This document shows positions 7,749 through 18,268 of a DNA stretch of 64,000 nucleotides, in pieces. Source of the DNA: Rhizobium sp. ICMP 5592. Its GTDB lineage: Bacteria; Pseudomonadota; Alphaproteobacteria; Rhizobiales; Rhizobiaceae. The stretch's first letter is position 1, and every line of letters begins with the position of its first letter. The position numbers and the translations under genes were made by a program. A model generated the notes under the pieces. The model searched no databases. It had not been told where the DNA came from and saw only the letters and a list, made by a program, of their open reading frames with translations. The stretch is from positions 1,533,375 to 1,597,374 of the forward strand of contig NZ_QSNT01000002.1 of NCBI RefSeq assembly GCF_009498525.1, in the 5' to 3' direction.

Positions 7749-8348
7749 TCAGGCGACGAGCTTGGCCGCGATCTTGGCGACGTGAGCGCCCTGGTATTTC
7801 GCGGCTTCCAGTTCGATCTCCGAAGGCTGGCGCGAGCCGTCGCCATTGGTGATCGTGGATGCGCCATAGGGCGAGCCGCCCTTGACTTCTTCCGTACCCA
7901 TCTGGCCCTGGAAAGCGTAGGGAAGGCCGACGACGACCATGCCCTGGTGCAGCAGGGTCGGGATGAAGCCGAGAATGGTCGATTCCTGACCGCCATGCTG
8001 GGTCGCGGACGAGGTGAAGACAGAGCCGACCTTGCCGACGAGCTTGCCCGCGAACCAGAGGCCGCCGGTCTGATCCCAGAAATTGCGCATCTGCGAGGCG
8101 ACCGTGCCGAAGCGGGTGCCGGCACCGACGATGATGGCGTCGTATTCGGCCAGCTCGTCCGGCGTTGCGATCGGCGCTTCCTGGTCGAGCTTGAAGTAGG
8201 ACGCCTTGGCGACCTCTTCCGGCACAAGTTCGGGAACGCGCTTGACGGTCACCTCGGCGCCGGCCGATTTGGCACCTTCAGCAACGGCATAGGCCATCTT
8301 CTCGATGTGACCGTAGGCGGAATAGTAAAGTACTAGAACCTTAGCCAT
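7749..8348 (-). CDS. wrbA: NAD(P)H:quinone oxidoreductase, WrbA type
   Basis: Flavodoxin-like FMN enzyme that carries out two-electron reduction of quinones and limits redox cycling. The FMN phosphate-binding loop is visible at the N-terminus ([12 protein letters not shown]), then [21 protein letters not shown] and the [10 protein letters not shown] segment characteristic of WrbA. The length of 199 aa is standard. The gene is followed by a strong terminator and appears monocistronic. Confidence 0.94.
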   Translation of the reverse strand: MAKVLVLYYSAYGHIEKMAYAVAEGAKSAGAEVTVKRVPELVPEEVAKASYFKLDQEAPIATPDELAEYDAIIVGAGTRFGTVASQMRNFWDQTGGLWFAGKLVGKVGSVFTSSATQHGGQESTILGFIPTLLHQGMVVVGLPYAFQGQMGTEEVKGGSPYGASTITNGDGSRQPSEIELEAAKYQGAHVAKIAAKLVA

Positions 8349-8588
8349 GAATGTCTCCCGTTTGTTGGATGCGTTGATTATCGGCCCAAGTTGTATCAGC
8401 GACGGGACAAGGACGCAGCCCCCGCAACGGGAACGGACTGTTCACCTGACGAAGACGAAAATTCATTTGCGGTCGCTTTCGCCCGCTGCCGTGGACATGA
8501 AAACGGCAGTTTTCATTCACCGCAAACGGCGCTACCTATTTCAAACACTTTTTCGAACGCGCGCCTGCGCAATTCCACGGATACTTCC

Positions 8589-9362
8589 ATGACCAATGAA
8601 ATCATTGTCACCGCCGCCATGCTGGCCATCGGAGACGAACTGCTCTCCGGCCGGACGAAAGACAAGAATATCGGCCATCTCGCCGATGTCATGCTGCTGT
8701 CGGGCATCGACCTGAAGGAAGTCCGTATCGTTGCCGACGACGAAGACGCCATCGTTGCGGCGCTGAACGCTCTGCGCGGCCAATATGACTATGTCTTCAC
8801 CTCCGGCGGCATCGGCCCAACGCATGACGACATCACCGCCGACGCCATTGCCAAGGCGTTCGGCGTCCCCTGCGAGCATGATGCGGAAGCGATGCGGATA
8901 ATGGCGGAGATGTATGCTCGGCGCGAGATGGAGTTCACCGAGGCCCGCCAGCGCATGGCGCGCATGCCGGTCGGATCGAAGCATATCGCCAATCCGGTTT
9001 CGACGGCACCGGGTTTCAACATCGGCAACGTCTATGTCATGGCCGGCGTGCCACAGGTTTTCCAGGCGATGCTCGACAATGTCGTGCCGACGCTGCGCTC
9101 CGGCACCCGCATGCTGTCGACAGCGATTTCCTGCCCTTACGGCGAAGGCGAGATCGGCACGCCGCTCGGCGCCATCCAGAAAGCGCATCCGGATACCAGC
9201 ATCGGTTCCTATCCGCGCTATGTCGGCCAATCCTTCTCCACCGAGATCGTCGTTCGCGCCCGCTCCGCCGAGCTCGTTGAAAACGTCGCAGCCGAGGTGC
9301 GGGCGATGATCGAGACCATCAGACAGTCGAAAGCCAAGGAAAATCAGTCCGCTGAGGCGTGA
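8589..9362 (+). CDS. molybdopterin-binding domain protein (CinA N-terminal type)
   Basis: A 257-aa protein with a MoCF/MogA-like domain: AIGDELLSGRTKDKN near residue 15 and TSGGIGPTHDDIT near 75 are the signature of the CinA/competence-damage N-terminal domain. The C-terminal nicotinamide-nucleotide amidase part of full CinA is absent, which is common for this stand-alone group in alphaproteobacteria. I chose the ATG at 8589 because the family sequence starts there. The frame is open further upstream, but that part is not conserved-looking. The biochemical activity of the short form is uncertain; nucleotide pyrophosphatase activity is one possibility. Confidence 0.82.
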   Translation: MTNEIIVTAAMLAIGDELLSGRTKDKNIGHLADVMLLSGIDLKEVRIVADDEDAIVAALNALRGQYDYVFTSGGIGPTHDDITADAIAKAFGVPCEHDAEAMRIMAEMYARREMEFTEARQRMARMPVGSKHIANPVSTAPGFNIGNVYVMAGVPQVFQAMLDNVVPTLRSGTRMLSTAISCPYGEGEIGTPLGAIQKAHPDTSIGSYPRYVGQSFSTEIVVRARSAELVENVAAEVRAMIETIRQSKAKENQSAEA

Positions 9363-9479
9363 GTTTCAACGAGGTCTTTTTCGTCCGGAAGGGAACCGGA
9401 GTGATATCGGCGCATTAATGTCATGCGGAATGATGATATAATGAACCGATCAGACCCCTTCCGCACGAGAGATCACGTC

Positions 9480-10322
9480 ATGTCCTACAAAACCATTCTG
9501 GTCATTCTCGACACGCCCGACAATGCGCAGGTGGCGGTCGATTTTGCTTCAGCTCTCGCCAAGGAGCATGGTGCTCACATTGTCGGCCTGCATGCGGAAA
9601 TCGTCTCGACCGTGCCGCTGGTTGCGCCGATGGAGATCCCTGATCCGGTCGCAGTGCAAGCCCTGCAGGACATGGCACACAGCCAGGCTGTCGAAGTCGA
9701 ACGGCTGTTTCGCGCGAAAATGGAGCGAGAGGGTCTCGACTATGACTGGCGCAGCTTTATCAGCACCGTCGGCTATGGCTCCGAACCCCTGATCGAAAGC
9801 GCCCGCAGCGCCGATCTGCTGGTTGCCGTACAGCCCGATCCGTCGAGATCGTCCGATGCGAATGTCGACGTCGAAAGCTTTCTGTTCGAAAGCGGACGGC
9901 CGGTGCTGATGATCCCTTATATATTCACCCAGCCGAAGCCGATCCGCCGCGTGTTGATTGCCTGGAACGGCTCGAAAGAAGCCGCCCGCGCCACCTTCGA
10001 CGCCATGCCGTTTCTGAAGGCTGCCGACACCGTGGAGATTTTCTCGGTCGACACATCTCAAAGCTCGAAACACGCACCGACGGAGACGAGCGCCGAGATC
10101 GGAGCGACGCTTGCCCGCCATGGCGTTCGTGCCACGTTGACGACGGAAAGCTGCGGCGGCAAGACGCCGTCGCAGGTCATCGAAAACCGCCTCGCGGACA
10201 ACTCGATCGATCTGCTCGTCATGGGCGCCTATACGCATTCCTGGCTCTGGCAGCTGATCTTCGGCGGCACGACGCGAACGCTGTTGCAGTCGATGACGGC
10301 GATGACGCTGCTGGCAAGGTAA
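9480..10322 (+). CDS. universal stress protein with two Usp domains
   Basis: A 280-aa protein with tandem UspA folds. The first begins SYKTILVILDTPDN and the second at about residue 154 with RRVLIAWNGSKEAARA. The second ends in the nucleotide-binding pattern LLVMGAYTHSWLWQLIFGGTTRTLL, which matches the G-2x-G-9x-G(S/T) loop of ATP-binding Usp proteins. The first repeat lacks a clear copy of that loop. The ATG at 9480 was chosen over one 19 codons earlier because the beta-strand that begins the fold starts there. The role is likely in general stress tolerance. Confidence 0.85.
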   Translation: MSYKTILVILDTPDNAQVAVDFASALAKEHGAHIVGLHAEIVSTVPLVAPMEIPDPVAVQALQDMAHSQAVEVERLFRAKMEREGLDYDWRSFISTVGYGSEPLIESARSADLLVAVQPDPSRSSDANVDVESFLFESGRPVLMIPYIFTQPKPIRRVLIAWNGSKEAARATFDAMPFLKAADTVEIFSVDTSQSSKHAPTETSAEIGATLARHGVRATLTTESCGGKTPSQVIENRLADNSIDLLVMGAYTHSWLWQLIFGGTTRTLLQSMTAMTLLAR

Positions 10323-10671
10323 GTGCGCCTATGATTGCCTGAAGGGCGCAAGATCGCCCGGCTTCAAGGTTGCCGACGGACCTTTTGCACACCCTGCCGA
10401 AGGGGCGGTGAAGCGGCAGCTCTTGCCTTTTGGCCGTAAATCCAGCAGAAAACAGCGACCGATGACAGAATTCCCGCCAGGGAACCATTCGCGCGGTCCA
10501 GGGAACATGCCCCAAAACTGCCCAGAAGCTTCTGGGTGAGATCATGTTCCGCCAGACGGCAGCGAATTGCGTTTCAGGATTTGGTCCATGGTCCGCGCCC
10601 GTCGCGGGGTCTGCTCAGGGTCGCCGGTAGCGCCGGTGTGTTGTTATGTCTGCTCCCGGAGCTCCTGAGCC
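10323..10671. other. 349-bp intergenic region upstream of gpt
   Basis: I see no gene, tRNA or known riboswitch here. It should contain the gpt promoter. A GC-rich GGTCGCCGGTAGCGCCGGTG stretch 40-60 bp before the start could fold, but gives only a weak hairpin. Confidence 0.35.
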
Positions 10672-11169
10672 ATGTCCCTGCCCGATAAAGCCTTTCCCGT
10701 ATCCTGGGATCAGTTCCATCGCGATGCCCGCGCCCTTGCCTGGCGGCTTGCCGGCCTCAACAAGAACTTCCGGGCGATGGTCTGTATCACCCGTGGCGGC
10801 CTCGTTCCCGCGGCCATCATTTCGCGTGAATTGAACATCCGCATGATCGAGACCGTCTGTGTCGCCTCCTACCATGATTATTCGAGCCAGGGCGAAATGA
10901 ACCTGCTCAAGGGAATCACTCCGGAACTCCTCACCGACGGCGGCGAAGGCGTACTGGTTGTCGACGACCTGACCGATACCGGCAAAACCGCCCTCGAAGT
11001 GCGCGCCATGCTGCCCAAAGCACATTTCGCCTGCGTCTATGCCAAGCCGACCGGCGTTCCGACCATCGACACCTTCGTCACCGAGGTCAGCCAGGACACC
11101 TGGATCTACTTCCCCTGGGACATGGGCTTCACCTATCAGGAGCCGATCGCCAAGGGCCATAAGGGCTGA
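10672..11169 (+). CDS. gpt: xanthine phosphoribosyltransferase
   Basis: Purine salvage enzyme that joins xanthine or guanine with PRPP to make XMP or GMP. The 165-aa protein has the PRPP-binding loop [13 protein letters not shown] at about 88-100, an N-terminal [17 protein letters not shown] segment, and the short C-terminal WIYFPWD purine-binding motif typical of Gpt. The length and all motifs fit. It is followed by a perfect hairpin, so it is probably a single-gene transcript. Confidence 0.93.
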   Translation: MSLPDKAFPVSWDQFHRDARALAWRLAGLNKNFRAMVCITRGGLVPAAIISRELNIRMIETVCVASYHDYSSQGEMNLLKGITPELLTDGGEGVLVVDDLTDTGKTALEVRAMLPKAHFACVYAKPTGVPTIDTFVTEVSQDTWIYFPWDMGFTYQEPIAKGHKG

Positions 11170-11246
11170 AATCAACTCGGGGCTCGCACGAATCAGCGGT
11201 GATTCTCCGCAATGCATGCGACCCATCTAATATATCAGCAATAGAG

Positions 11247-11266
11247 GTGGGCGCTCGGGCGCCCAC
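11247..11266 (+). terminator. terminator of gpt
   Basis: Perfect eight-pair stem GTGGGCGC-TCGG-GCGCCCAC, followed by TATATTTAG, 77 bp after the gpt stop codon. Confidence 0.75.
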
Positions 11267-11276
11267 TATATTTAGT
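11265..11276. promoter_or_regulatory. possible NrdR-like box 1
   Basis: ACTATATTTAGT is identical to the box at 11762-11773. It directly abuts the gpt terminator, so it may be fortuitous. Confidence 0.25.
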
Positions 11277-11513
11277 AGCCTTCGCCCCACAAGAACACGC
11301 GGGATTCAAGGCCTTCCACGCGAATCATGAGACGCCACAGCATGGTTTTGTTCCAAAACCAATGGTTTCGGGGCCACGTTCACAATATTGTCGCGCTGGC
11401 CTCCTTCGTTGATGGCATTTACCGCTAAAGCAGTCGTGCAAAGGGCGAGCATTTTCCGCCAAGCGCTTGAATCTTCTGACATCCCAGCGTTTCCCCAGTT
11501 TCCACAGGTAAGC

Positions 11514-11529
11514 CCACAAGATATTGTGG
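11514..11529. promoter_or_regulatory. possible NrdR box 2
   Basis: CCACAAGATATTGTGG is a near-perfect 16-bp palindrome of the form expected for NrdR, the ATP/dATP-sensing repressor of ribonucleotide reductase genes. It lies about 410 bp before nrdJ. Confidence 0.5.
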
Positions 11530-11761
11530 TTAAAAATCTGTCGCAAACCACCCCTTGACGGAATCGGGTCTTTCAAACTTAATAAGAAACGTTGCGGCGG
11601 CGACTGGGCCAGGCGGAATAACGAGGGGCTGGTCCTCAACTCGAAATCGGATTTGAATTCAGGGCGATGCACCAATGCTGGTGGCGCCGTGAGGCTTTTT
11701 GTGCCGATGTCGAAGCTGCCAAAAAAACACATGCGGGGACTGGCGGCAATAAGCTGTTAAT

Positions 11762-11773
11762 ACTATATTTAGT
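11762..11773. promoter_or_regulatory. possible NrdR box 3
   Basis: ACTATATTTAGT, within TACTATATTTAGTGT, matches the AT-centred NrdR consensus (roughly acaCTATATaTAGTgt). It lies 168 bp before the nrdJ start. Confidence 0.45.
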
Positions 11774-11940
11774 GTTTGCAGCCACCATCACCACAAGATA
11801 CAGGAAAGTCATCTCCGAATGACACCTCCTGTCAAATAGCGGATTGGATACTGGCTGCACGCTGCACTCGTGAGGCCGGACAAGGATTTTTGCGCCCTGT
11901 TTACGAGGCAGACGCGCGCCAACGAATGAGGTTAGGGACC

Positions 11941-14900
11941 ATGCGTATCGAACGTCGCTTTACGAAGGCAGGCCAGTCACCCTATGCGGAGATCGAATTC
12001 CGCAAGGCCACCAGCGAGATCAAGAATCCCGATGGCTCGATCGTTTTCCGTCTCGAGAACATCGACGTGCCGGCGCAGTTCTCGCAGGTCGCCGCCGATA
12101 TTCTGGCGCAGAAGTATTTCCGCAAGGCCGGCGTTCCGACCAAACTGAAGAAGGTCGAGGAAAACGACGTTCCTTCCTTCCTGTGGCGCTCCGTTCCCGA
12201 TGAAGCTGCCCTGAAGGATCTGCCGAAGGAAAGCCAGACCGGTTCCGAAATCGATGCGCGCCAGGTCTTCGACCGTCTGGCCGGCACCTGGACCTACTGG
12301 GGCTGGAAGGGCGGCTATTTCTCGTCCGAGGAAGACGCCTCCGCGTTCCAGGACGAGCTTGCCTATATGCTCGCCACCCAGCGCGTCGCGCCGAACTCGC
12401 CGCAATGGTTCAACACCGGCATGCATTGGGCCTACGGCATCGATGGCCCCGGCCAGGGCCACTATTATGTCGATCCCTTCACCGGCAAGCTCACCAAGTC
12501 CAAGTCGGCCTATGAGCATCCGCAGCCGCATGCCTGCTTCATCCAGTCGGTCGAGGACGATCTCGTCAACGAAGGCGGCATCATGGACCTCTGGGTTCGT
12601 GAAGCTCGTCTCTTCAAATATGGCTCCGGCACCGGCTCCAACTTCTCGCTGCTGCGCGGCGAAGGCGAAAAGCTGTCCGGCGGCGGCCGTTCCTCCGGCC
12701 TGATGAGCTTCCTGAAGATCGGCGACCGCGCTGCCGGTGCCATCAAGTCGGGCGGCACGACGCGCCGCGCCGCCAAGATGGTCGTCGTCGACATCGACCA
12801 TCCGGATATCGAGGAATACATCAACTGGAAGGTCAAGGAAGAGCAGAAGGTTGCCGCCCTCGTCACCGGTTCGAAGATCGTCGCCAAGCACCTGAAGGCG
12901 ATCATGAAGGCTACCGTCAATTGCGAAGGCGACAATGACGATTGCTTCGACCCGGCCAAGAACCCTGCCCTGAAGCGCGAAATCCGCGCCGCCAAGAAGG
13001 ACCAGGTTCCGGAAAACTATGTTCAGCGCGTCATCCAGTTCGCTCGCCAGGGCTACAAGGACCTCGAGTTCAAGACCTACGACACCGACTGGGACTCGGA
13101 AGCTTATCTCACCGTTTCCGGCCAGAACTCGAACAACTCCGTCTCGATCAAGGACGAGTTCCTGCGCGCTGTCGAGAACGACGCCGACTGGCATCTGACC
13201 GCCCGCAAGGACGGCAAGGTCATCAAGACGCTGAAGGCGCGCGATCTCTGGGAATCCATCTCCTACGCCGCCTGGGCATCGGCCGATCCGGGCCTGCACT
13301 TCAACACGACGATGAACGACTGGCACACCAGCCCGGCTGCCGGCCCGATCCGTGCATCCAATCCGTGCTCGGAGTACATGTTCCTCGACGACACCGCCTG
13401 CAACCTTGCTTCGCTCAACCTGATGACGTTCAAGGATGCAGCGACGAAGCGCATCGATATCGCCGACTACGAGCATGCCGTCCGCCTCTGGACCGTCGTT
13501 CTCGAAGTCTCCGTAATGATGGCGCAGTTCCCGTCGCGCCGCATTGCCGAACTTTCCTATGAATACCGCACGCTCGGCCTCGGCTACGCCAATATCGGTG
13601 GCCTGCTGATGTCCTCCGGCATTCCCTACGACTCGGACGAAGCCCGCGCCATCGCCGGCTCGCTGACCGCGATCATGACCGGCATCTCCTATGCGACCTC
13701 GGCCGAAATGGCCTCCGAACTCGGGACGTTCCCGATGTTCAAGCCGAACCGCGAGAACATGCTGCGCGTCATCCGCAACCATCGCCGTGCCGCCTATGGC
13801 GAGACCTCCGGCTATGAAGGCCTGTCGGTCAATCCGGTGGCGCTGATCCACTCCGAAAATCCGGACCAGGATCTCGTCGCCCATGCCAAGGCTGCTTGGG
13901 ACAAGGCGCTGGAACTCGGCGAAAAGCACGGCTACCGCAACGCTCAGGCAACCGTCATCGCGCCGACCGGCACGATCGGCCTCGTCATGGATTGCGACAC
14001 GACCGGCATCGAACCCGACTTCGCGCTGGTAAAGTTCAAGAAGCTCGCCGGCGGTGGCTACTTCAAGATCATCAACCGCGCCGTTCCGGAAGCGCTGCGG
14101 GCGCTCGGCTATAGCGAAAGCCAGCTTGCCGAGATCGAGGCCTATGCCGTCGGCCATGGCAACCTGAACCAGGCGCCGGCCATCAACCCCTCGACGCTGA
14201 AGGCCAAGGGCTTCACCGACGAGAAGGTAGAAGCCGTCAACGCCGCGCTGAAGAGCGCCTTCGACATCAAGTTCGTCTTCAACCAGTGGACCCTCGGCAC
14301 CGACTTCCTGAAGGGTACGCTGAAGGTTTCCGACGAGCAGATGGCAGACATCAGCTTCAACCTGCTCGACCATCTCGGTTTCTCCAAGAAGGACATCGAA
14401 GCCGCCAACATCCATGTTTGCGGTGCGATGACGCTGGAAGGCGCTCCATTCCTGAAGAACGAACATCTCGCCGTCTTTGATTGCGCCAATCCCTGCGGCA
14501 AGATCGGCAAGCGTTACCTCTCGGTCGAAAGCCATATCCGCATGATGGCGGCTGCCCAGCCTTTCATCTCGGGTGCGATTTCCAAGACGATCAACATGGC
14601 CAACGAAGCAACCGTCGAGGATTGCAAGAACGCCTACATGCTCTCCTGGAAGCTCGGCCTGAAGGCGAACGCGCTCTATCGCGACGGCTCCAAGCTCAGC
14701 CAGCCGCTCAACTCCTCGCTGATCGAAGACGAGGATGACGAGGATGCACTGGAGGAGTTCCTGCAGGCTCCGGCTGCCGCCCAGGCCGTCACCATCACCG
14801 AGAAGATCGTCGAGCGCGTCATCGAAAAGGTCGTCCGCAGCCAGGAAAAGCTCCCCGGTCGCCGCAAGGGTTATACCCAGAAGGCCAAGATCGGCGGACA

Positions 14901-15735
14901 CACTATCTTCCTGCGTACCGGCGAATATGACGACGGTCGCCTCGGCGAAATCTTCCTTGACATGAACAAGGAAGGCTCGGCCCTGCGTGCCTTCATCAAC
15001 AACTTCGCCATCTCCGTCTCGCTCGGCCTGCAATATGGCGTGCCGCTCGAGGAATATGTCGACGCCTTCACCTTCACCAAGTTCGAGCCGGCCGGCATCG
15101 TCACCGGCAACGACGCGATCAAGAACGCCACGTCGATCCTCGACTACGTGTTCCGTGAACTGGCCATCTCCTACCTTGGCCGCCACGACCTCGCCCATGT
15201 CGACACCTCGGACTTCAACGCCACGGCGCTCGGCCGCGGCATTTCGGAAGGCAAGGCCGATGTGTTCTCCAAGGGTCTGACCCGCGGCTACAAGCCGACG
15301 CTGGTGCCGACGGCAGGCGAACGCCCGGCAGCCGAGGTCAAGGGTTCGGCCACGGCCGCCCCTGCCCGCGCCTCCTCGGTCTCGACGATCTCCGCCTTCT
15401 CCGGCAATGCCGTGCGCAAGCTGGAACCGACGAGCGCCGTCTCCACCTCCGAAGTCGTCGCCTTCAAGCGTGATTATGAGGAACGCGCCAAGGAACTGGC
15501 CGAAGAAATCGCCGAGGAAGTGGTCGAAGAAACCGGCCTCTTCACCGACAAGGCGGCAGACGACGCGGCAGCGGCGAAGGCTGACGCCAAGAAGCTGGAA
15601 TCCGAACGCCGCGCCCGCGCCATCATGCAGGGCTACACCGGCAACATGTGCACCGAATGCCAGAACTTCACCATGGTCCGGAATGGAACTTGCGAGAAGT
15701 GCGACACATGCGGAAGTACAAGTGGGTGCAGCTGA
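11941..15735 (+). CDS. nrdJ: class II (adenosylcobalamin-dependent) ribonucleoside-diphosphate reductase
   Basis: Makes deoxyribonucleotides through a B12-generated thiyl radical, independent of oxygen. The 1264-aa chain is the long form usual in Rhizobiales. Key parts are [21 protein letters not shown] near 228, the active-site block [20 protein letters not shown] near 474, a TSCPD domain at about 975-1055, and a charged Ala/Lys/Glu-rich linker. A Cys-rich tail follows (MCTECQNF...CEKCDTCGS...GCS, about 1233-1264), which probably re-reduces the active site. I chose the ATG at 11941 ([20 protein letters not shown]) because homologues start this way. The 55 codons upstream in frame are not conserved-looking and overlap the regulatory region. 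NrdR-like boxes upstream suggest repression when dNTPs are plentiful. Confidence 0.95.
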   Translation: MRIERRFTKAGQSPYAEIEFRKATSEIKNPDGSIVFRLENIDVPAQFSQVAADILAQKYFRKAGVPTKLKKVEENDVPSFLWRSVPDEAALKDLPKESQTGSEIDARQVFDRLAGTWTYWGWKGGYFSSEEDASAFQDELAYMLATQRVAPNSPQWFNTGMHWAYGIDGPGQGHYYVDPFTGKLTKSKSAYEHPQPHACFIQSVEDDLVNEGGIMDLWVREARLFKYGSGTGSNFSLLRGEGEKLSGGGRSSGLMSFLKIGDRAAGAIKSGGTTRRAAKMVVVDIDHPDIEEYINWKVKEEQKVAALVTGSKIVAKHLKAIMKATVNCEGDNDDCFDPAKNPALKREIRAAKKDQVPENYVQRVIQFARQGYKDLEFKTYDTDWDSEAYLTVSGQNSNNSVSIKDEFLRAVENDADWHLTARKDGKVIKTLKARDLWESISYAAWASADPGLHFNTTMNDWHTSPAAGPIRASNPCSEYMFLDDTACNLASLNLMTFKDAATKRIDIADYEHAVRLWTVVLEVSVMMAQFPSRRIAELSYEYRTLGLGYANIGGLLMSSGIPYDSDEARAIAGSLTAIMTGISYATSAEMASELGTFPMFKPNRENMLRVIRNHRRAAYGETSGYEGLSVNPVALIHSENPDQDLVAHAKAAWDKALELGEKHGYRNAQATVIAPTGTIGLVMDCDTTGIEPDFALVKFKKLAGGGYFKIINRAVPEALRALGYSESQLAEIEAYAVGHGNLNQAPAINPSTLKAKGFTDEKVEAVNAALKSAFDIKFVFNQWTLGTDFLKGTLKVSDEQMADISFNLLDHLGFSKKDIEAANIHVCGAMTLEGAPFLKNEHLAVFDCANPCGKIGKRYLSVESHIRMMAAAQPFISGAISKTINMANEATVEDCKNAYMLSWKLGLKANALYRDGSKLSQPLNSSLIEDEDDEDALEEFLQAPAAAQAVTITEKIVERVIEKVVRSQEKLPGRRKGYTQKAKIGGHTIFLRTGEYDDGRLGEIFLDMNKEGSALRAFINNFAISVSLGLQYGVPLEEYVDAFTFTKFEPAGIVTGNDAIKNATSILDYVFRELAISYLGRHDLAHVDTSDFNATALGRGISEGKADVFSKGLTRGYKPTLVPTAGERPAAEVKGSATAAPARASSVSTISAFSGNAVRKLEPTSAVSTSEVVAFKRDYEERAKELAEEIAEEVVEETGLFTDKAADDAAAAKADAKKLESERRARAIMQGYTGNMCTECQNFTMVRNGTCEKCDTCGSTSGCS

Positions 15736-15818
15736 TCAAAGGTGGGCAGGCCTGCTTGGGCTTGTCACAAAGTGATTGTGCCCAGGTTTCCGCGCATTCT
15801 GTTCCGTTAGAAATGTCA

Positions 15819-15842
15819 GAGAGCGGCCGAAAGGCCGCTCTC
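15819..15842 (+). terminator. terminator of nrdJ
   Basis: Perfect ten-pair stem GAGAGCGGCC-GAAA-GGCCGCTCTC with a GNRA tetraloop, 83 bp after the stop codon. The trailing T tract is weak. Confidence 0.8.
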
Positions 15843-15969
15843 ATTCGTTAGAGCGAACCTTTTGCCGCAATCATTGCGAGGCCATACATAGGTTCATGTG
15901 CACTTCCCCTGATATCCGTGTTTATAAATCGCACTGTTTTCGAACATCGATAGAGAAAGTGATATCCCC

Positions 15970-16623
15970 GTGTCCCACACCTCTTCCAACCTCCTCCTCG
16001 ATCTCGACGGAACATTGGTCGATTCCCAACCAGGTATCCTTTCAAGCTGCCGCGCGGCGTTGCGGGCTCTTGGCCATGAAACGGACCCGGAGATGGATAT
16101 CCGCTCGATCATTGGGCCGCCGATCGAAGACGTGATGCGGTACCTTCTCAGCTCATTCGGCGATGATCGTGTCGCAAAAGCAGTCGACGCCTACCGAGCT
16201 GACTATGGAACTCGCGGTCTGCTGCTGAGCGAGCTTTACCCCGGCATCGGGGAAACACTCGTCGAGCTGCATTCTCAAGGCATCCGCCTCCTTCTAGCGA
16301 CCTCCAAACGGCAAACATTCGCACAGCGCATTCTCGACAATCACGGACTATCGGACCTTTTCCAAGGCATATATGGCTCAGTACCTGGAGCCGGTCTGGA
16401 CCATAAGCCCGAACTGCTGGCGCATATTCTGCAAGACACTGGACTGGCCGCCCAGAACTGCCTGATGGTCGGCGATAGAAAATTTGACATCGTTGGAGCC
16501 CATGCGAACCAGATGCGTGCCGTCGGTGTTCTTTGGGGCTACGGCAACCGTGAAGAACTCGAACTTGCTGGCGCGGATCTTATTCTAGTTGCACCAGAGG
16601 AATTGAGGTCATTGTCGAGGTAA
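15970..16623 (+). CDS. HAD-superfamily phosphatase, phosphoglycolate-phosphatase-like
   Basis: A 217-aa haloacid-dehalogenase-type hydrolase. Motif I is DLDGTLVDS at 11-19 with the nucleophilic Asp. Motif II is the Thr/Ser in LLLATSKR near 109, motif III is the Lys in HKPELL, and motif IV is VGDRKFDIVGA near 170. An alpha-helical cap lies between motifs I and II. The start is a GTG at 15970. The sequence fits phosphoglycolate phosphatase or 5'-nucleotidase-like members equally, so the substrate stays open. No operon partner is evident. Confidence 0.82.
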   Translation: MSHTSSNLLLDLDGTLVDSQPGILSSCRAALRALGHETDPEMDIRSIIGPPIEDVMRYLLSSFGDDRVAKAVDAYRADYGTRGLLLSELYPGIGETLVELHSQGIRLLLATSKRQTFAQRILDNHGLSDLFQGIYGSVPGAGLDHKPELLAHILQDTGLAAQNCLMVGDRKFDIVGAHANQMRAVGVLWGYGNREELELAGADLILVAPEELRSLSR

Positions 16624-16760
16624 GACGCGCGCTACCGCTCTTCCTTGTTTTGAACATCCTGGCGCATGTTTCGGCTTATTTCATTTCGCGTGCGTCCGAA
16701 CGACATAAGTACCGGCCAGAAAGCCACGGGCAATTACAACTTCATCTATCTGGACGTCCG

Positions 16761-17345
16761 ATGAACGAACACATGAAATCCATCGAGCTTAAAAAGGCCT
16801 TTCGTCTGATCAATCACGGCCCGACCGTGCTCTTGTCGGCACGGCATGGCGGCATAGACAACGTCATGGCCGTGGCCTGGTGTTGTGGTCTTGATATCGA
16901 TCCACCGAAGCTCACCGTCGTCGTCGACAAGGTTGCGCAGACGCGCTCCCTTATCGAGGCGAGCGGGGTTTTCGTCGTACAAGTTCCAACAGTCGCCCAA
17001 CTTGCGCTGACACGGGAAGTCGGAACCCGGACGTTGTACGACGAACCGGATAAGCTTCAGAAATCAGGTGTCTCGATCTTCGAAGTGCCAGGACAGGACC
17101 TGCCATTCGTCGAAGGCTGTTCGGCCTGGCTTGCCTGCAGACTGGTCAGCGAGCCGCATACTCAGGATGCCTACGACCTCTTCATTGCCGAGGTCATCGC
17201 CGCCTGGGCAGACGACCGCGTGTTCCGGGAAGGACACTGGCATTTCGAAACGGCGGGACCGGAATGGCGCAGCCTTCATCATGTCGCGGGTGGACACTTC
17301 TATGCCATTGGGGAGGTGCTTTCGACCGCGACCGAAACAACCTGA
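16761..17345 (+). CDS. flavin reductase-like FMN-binding protein
   Basis: A 194-aa protein of the flavin-reductase/DIM6-NTAB split-barrel family. The N-terminal pattern NHGPTVLLSARHGGIDNVMAVAWCCGLDIDPP is typical, followed by the DKVAQTRSLIEASG-FVVQVP strand-helix. Such proteins bind FMN and often act as NAD(P)H:flavin oxidoreductases or ferric reductases. The frame is open to 16650, but the family sequence begins near the ATG at 16761; a second ATG four codons on is also possible. The C-terminal part contains HHVAGGHFYAIGEVL, the usual ligand-side strand. It is not part of an obvious operon. Confidence 0.78.
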   Translation: MNEHMKSIELKKAFRLINHGPTVLLSARHGGIDNVMAVAWCCGLDIDPPKLTVVVDKVAQTRSLIEASGVFVVQVPTVAQLALTREVGTRTLYDEPDKLQKSGVSIFEVPGQDLPFVEGCSAWLACRLVSEPHTQDAYDLFIAEVIAAWADDRVFREGHWHFETAGPEWRSLHHVAGGHFYAIGEVLSTATETT

Positions 17346-17532
17346 AATCGCGTGCCTTCATATTCGATACTTAACAAGCATAATTCTTGCCGGCTAAGAT
17401 TGTCCGTAGCAACACACGATCGAATGTGAGCCTGAGCGAAGGATAGAAGCCATATCCGTCGCATCTGACGTTTACATGGCCGCTGCCATCACTTACGGGA
17501 AGGCCCATATGTGGGTTTAAGGGCGAACGATC

Positions 17533-18141
17533 ATGCTGATCAAGCAAAGCGACTACCATCGGATCTACCGGGTCATCAACAGCCTGCTGATCAACGAAAA
17601 CGCCAATCCCGCCACGGCTTCCATGTATTTCAGCACGTTCGGAGCCTTCATTCTCGAACATCATTTCAAGATCAAGGCAAAGCCGAAGGGCGGCCTCGTT
17701 GCTTACAATCTAGACGGAAAGCACATCCTTTTCGCCGACCAGCGCGATGATGGCTACGTCTCCGGCGCTGGCGAGAACTTCCACTGCTGGCTCGAAGCGG
17801 ACGGCTGGGCAATTGACTTCATGGCTCCTGCATTCTCAGAAACTGCGCCAGGCCTGTTCATCCATTCGAAGATGTTTCAGCGTCCGCTTTCATCCATGGC
17901 GCAATCCATCAACGATCTCAGCCAAACCGGAGATTTCTTCTATCATTCCGAGCCTGAGGCGACGGCCGAGCGTTTCGCCGATTGGCGCAAGCAACCAATG
18001 ATCGGAGATCTCGCCATCGTCGCCACCAACTGGTTCCGGAAGTCGCCTAAGAAAATGCAGGCGTCGATCACAGTTCGGAATCAGGACGGGAAAACCAACG
18101 TCGTGCCGCTCGTCGGCAATGCCCTGGTTGGCGCATGGTGA
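17533..18141 (+). CDS. DUF2026-like protein
   Basis: A 202-aa soluble protein that begins MLIKQSDYHRIYRVINSLL. It includes NFHCWLEADGWAIDFMAP, a Cys-Trp and an Asp in a pattern reminiscent of transglutaminase-like or papain-like folds (Cys, later His in FIHSKMFQ). It matches what I recall of the DUF2026 family. No function is established. There is no signal peptide and no convincing partner gene. Confidence 0.6.
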   Translation: MLIKQSDYHRIYRVINSLLINENANPATASMYFSTFGAFILEHHFKIKAKPKGGLVAYNLDGKHILFADQRDDGYVSGAGENFHCWLEADGWAIDFMAPAFSETAPGLFIHSKMFQRPLSSMAQSINDLSQTGDFFYHSEPEATAERFADWRKQPMIGDLAIVATNWFRKSPKKMQASITVRNQDGKTNVVPLVGNALVGAW

Positions 18142-18268
18142 TGTTCGAAAGCGCGTTCAATCCGAAGTAACGGTCGTGGGACGGCTTCGAGTTTGCCCGC
18201 AAACAACCTTCCAGACATTGTAGGACACCCGGAATCTAAGCGAACGATACTGGCCGAGGCATTCAGAG

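Larger units (their letters stand above)
11170..11940. other. 771-bp gpt-nrdJ interval
   Basis: This interval holds the gpt terminator and three NrdR-box-like palindromes listed separately. The short frames in it have no support. I looked for a cobalamin riboswitch, which would suit a B12-dependent reductase, but could not identify a B12 box or the expected long folded leader. Confidence 0.45.

Noticed and set aside
11776..11940. Upstream extension of nrdJ by 55 codons
   Set aside because: Not like the family N-terminus and it overlaps the likely regulatory region. [12 protein letters not shown] at 11941 is the normal start.
11170..11940. Cobalamin riboswitch in front of nrdJ
   Set aside because: Expected on functional grounds, but I could not find a B12 box or a credible long fold.
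11977..15198. 1073-codon open frame antisense to nrdJ
   Set aside because: It mirrors the codon bias of nrdJ, has no family similarity and lacks a ribosome site. Similar shadows cover zntA, ilvD, rpoA and degP.
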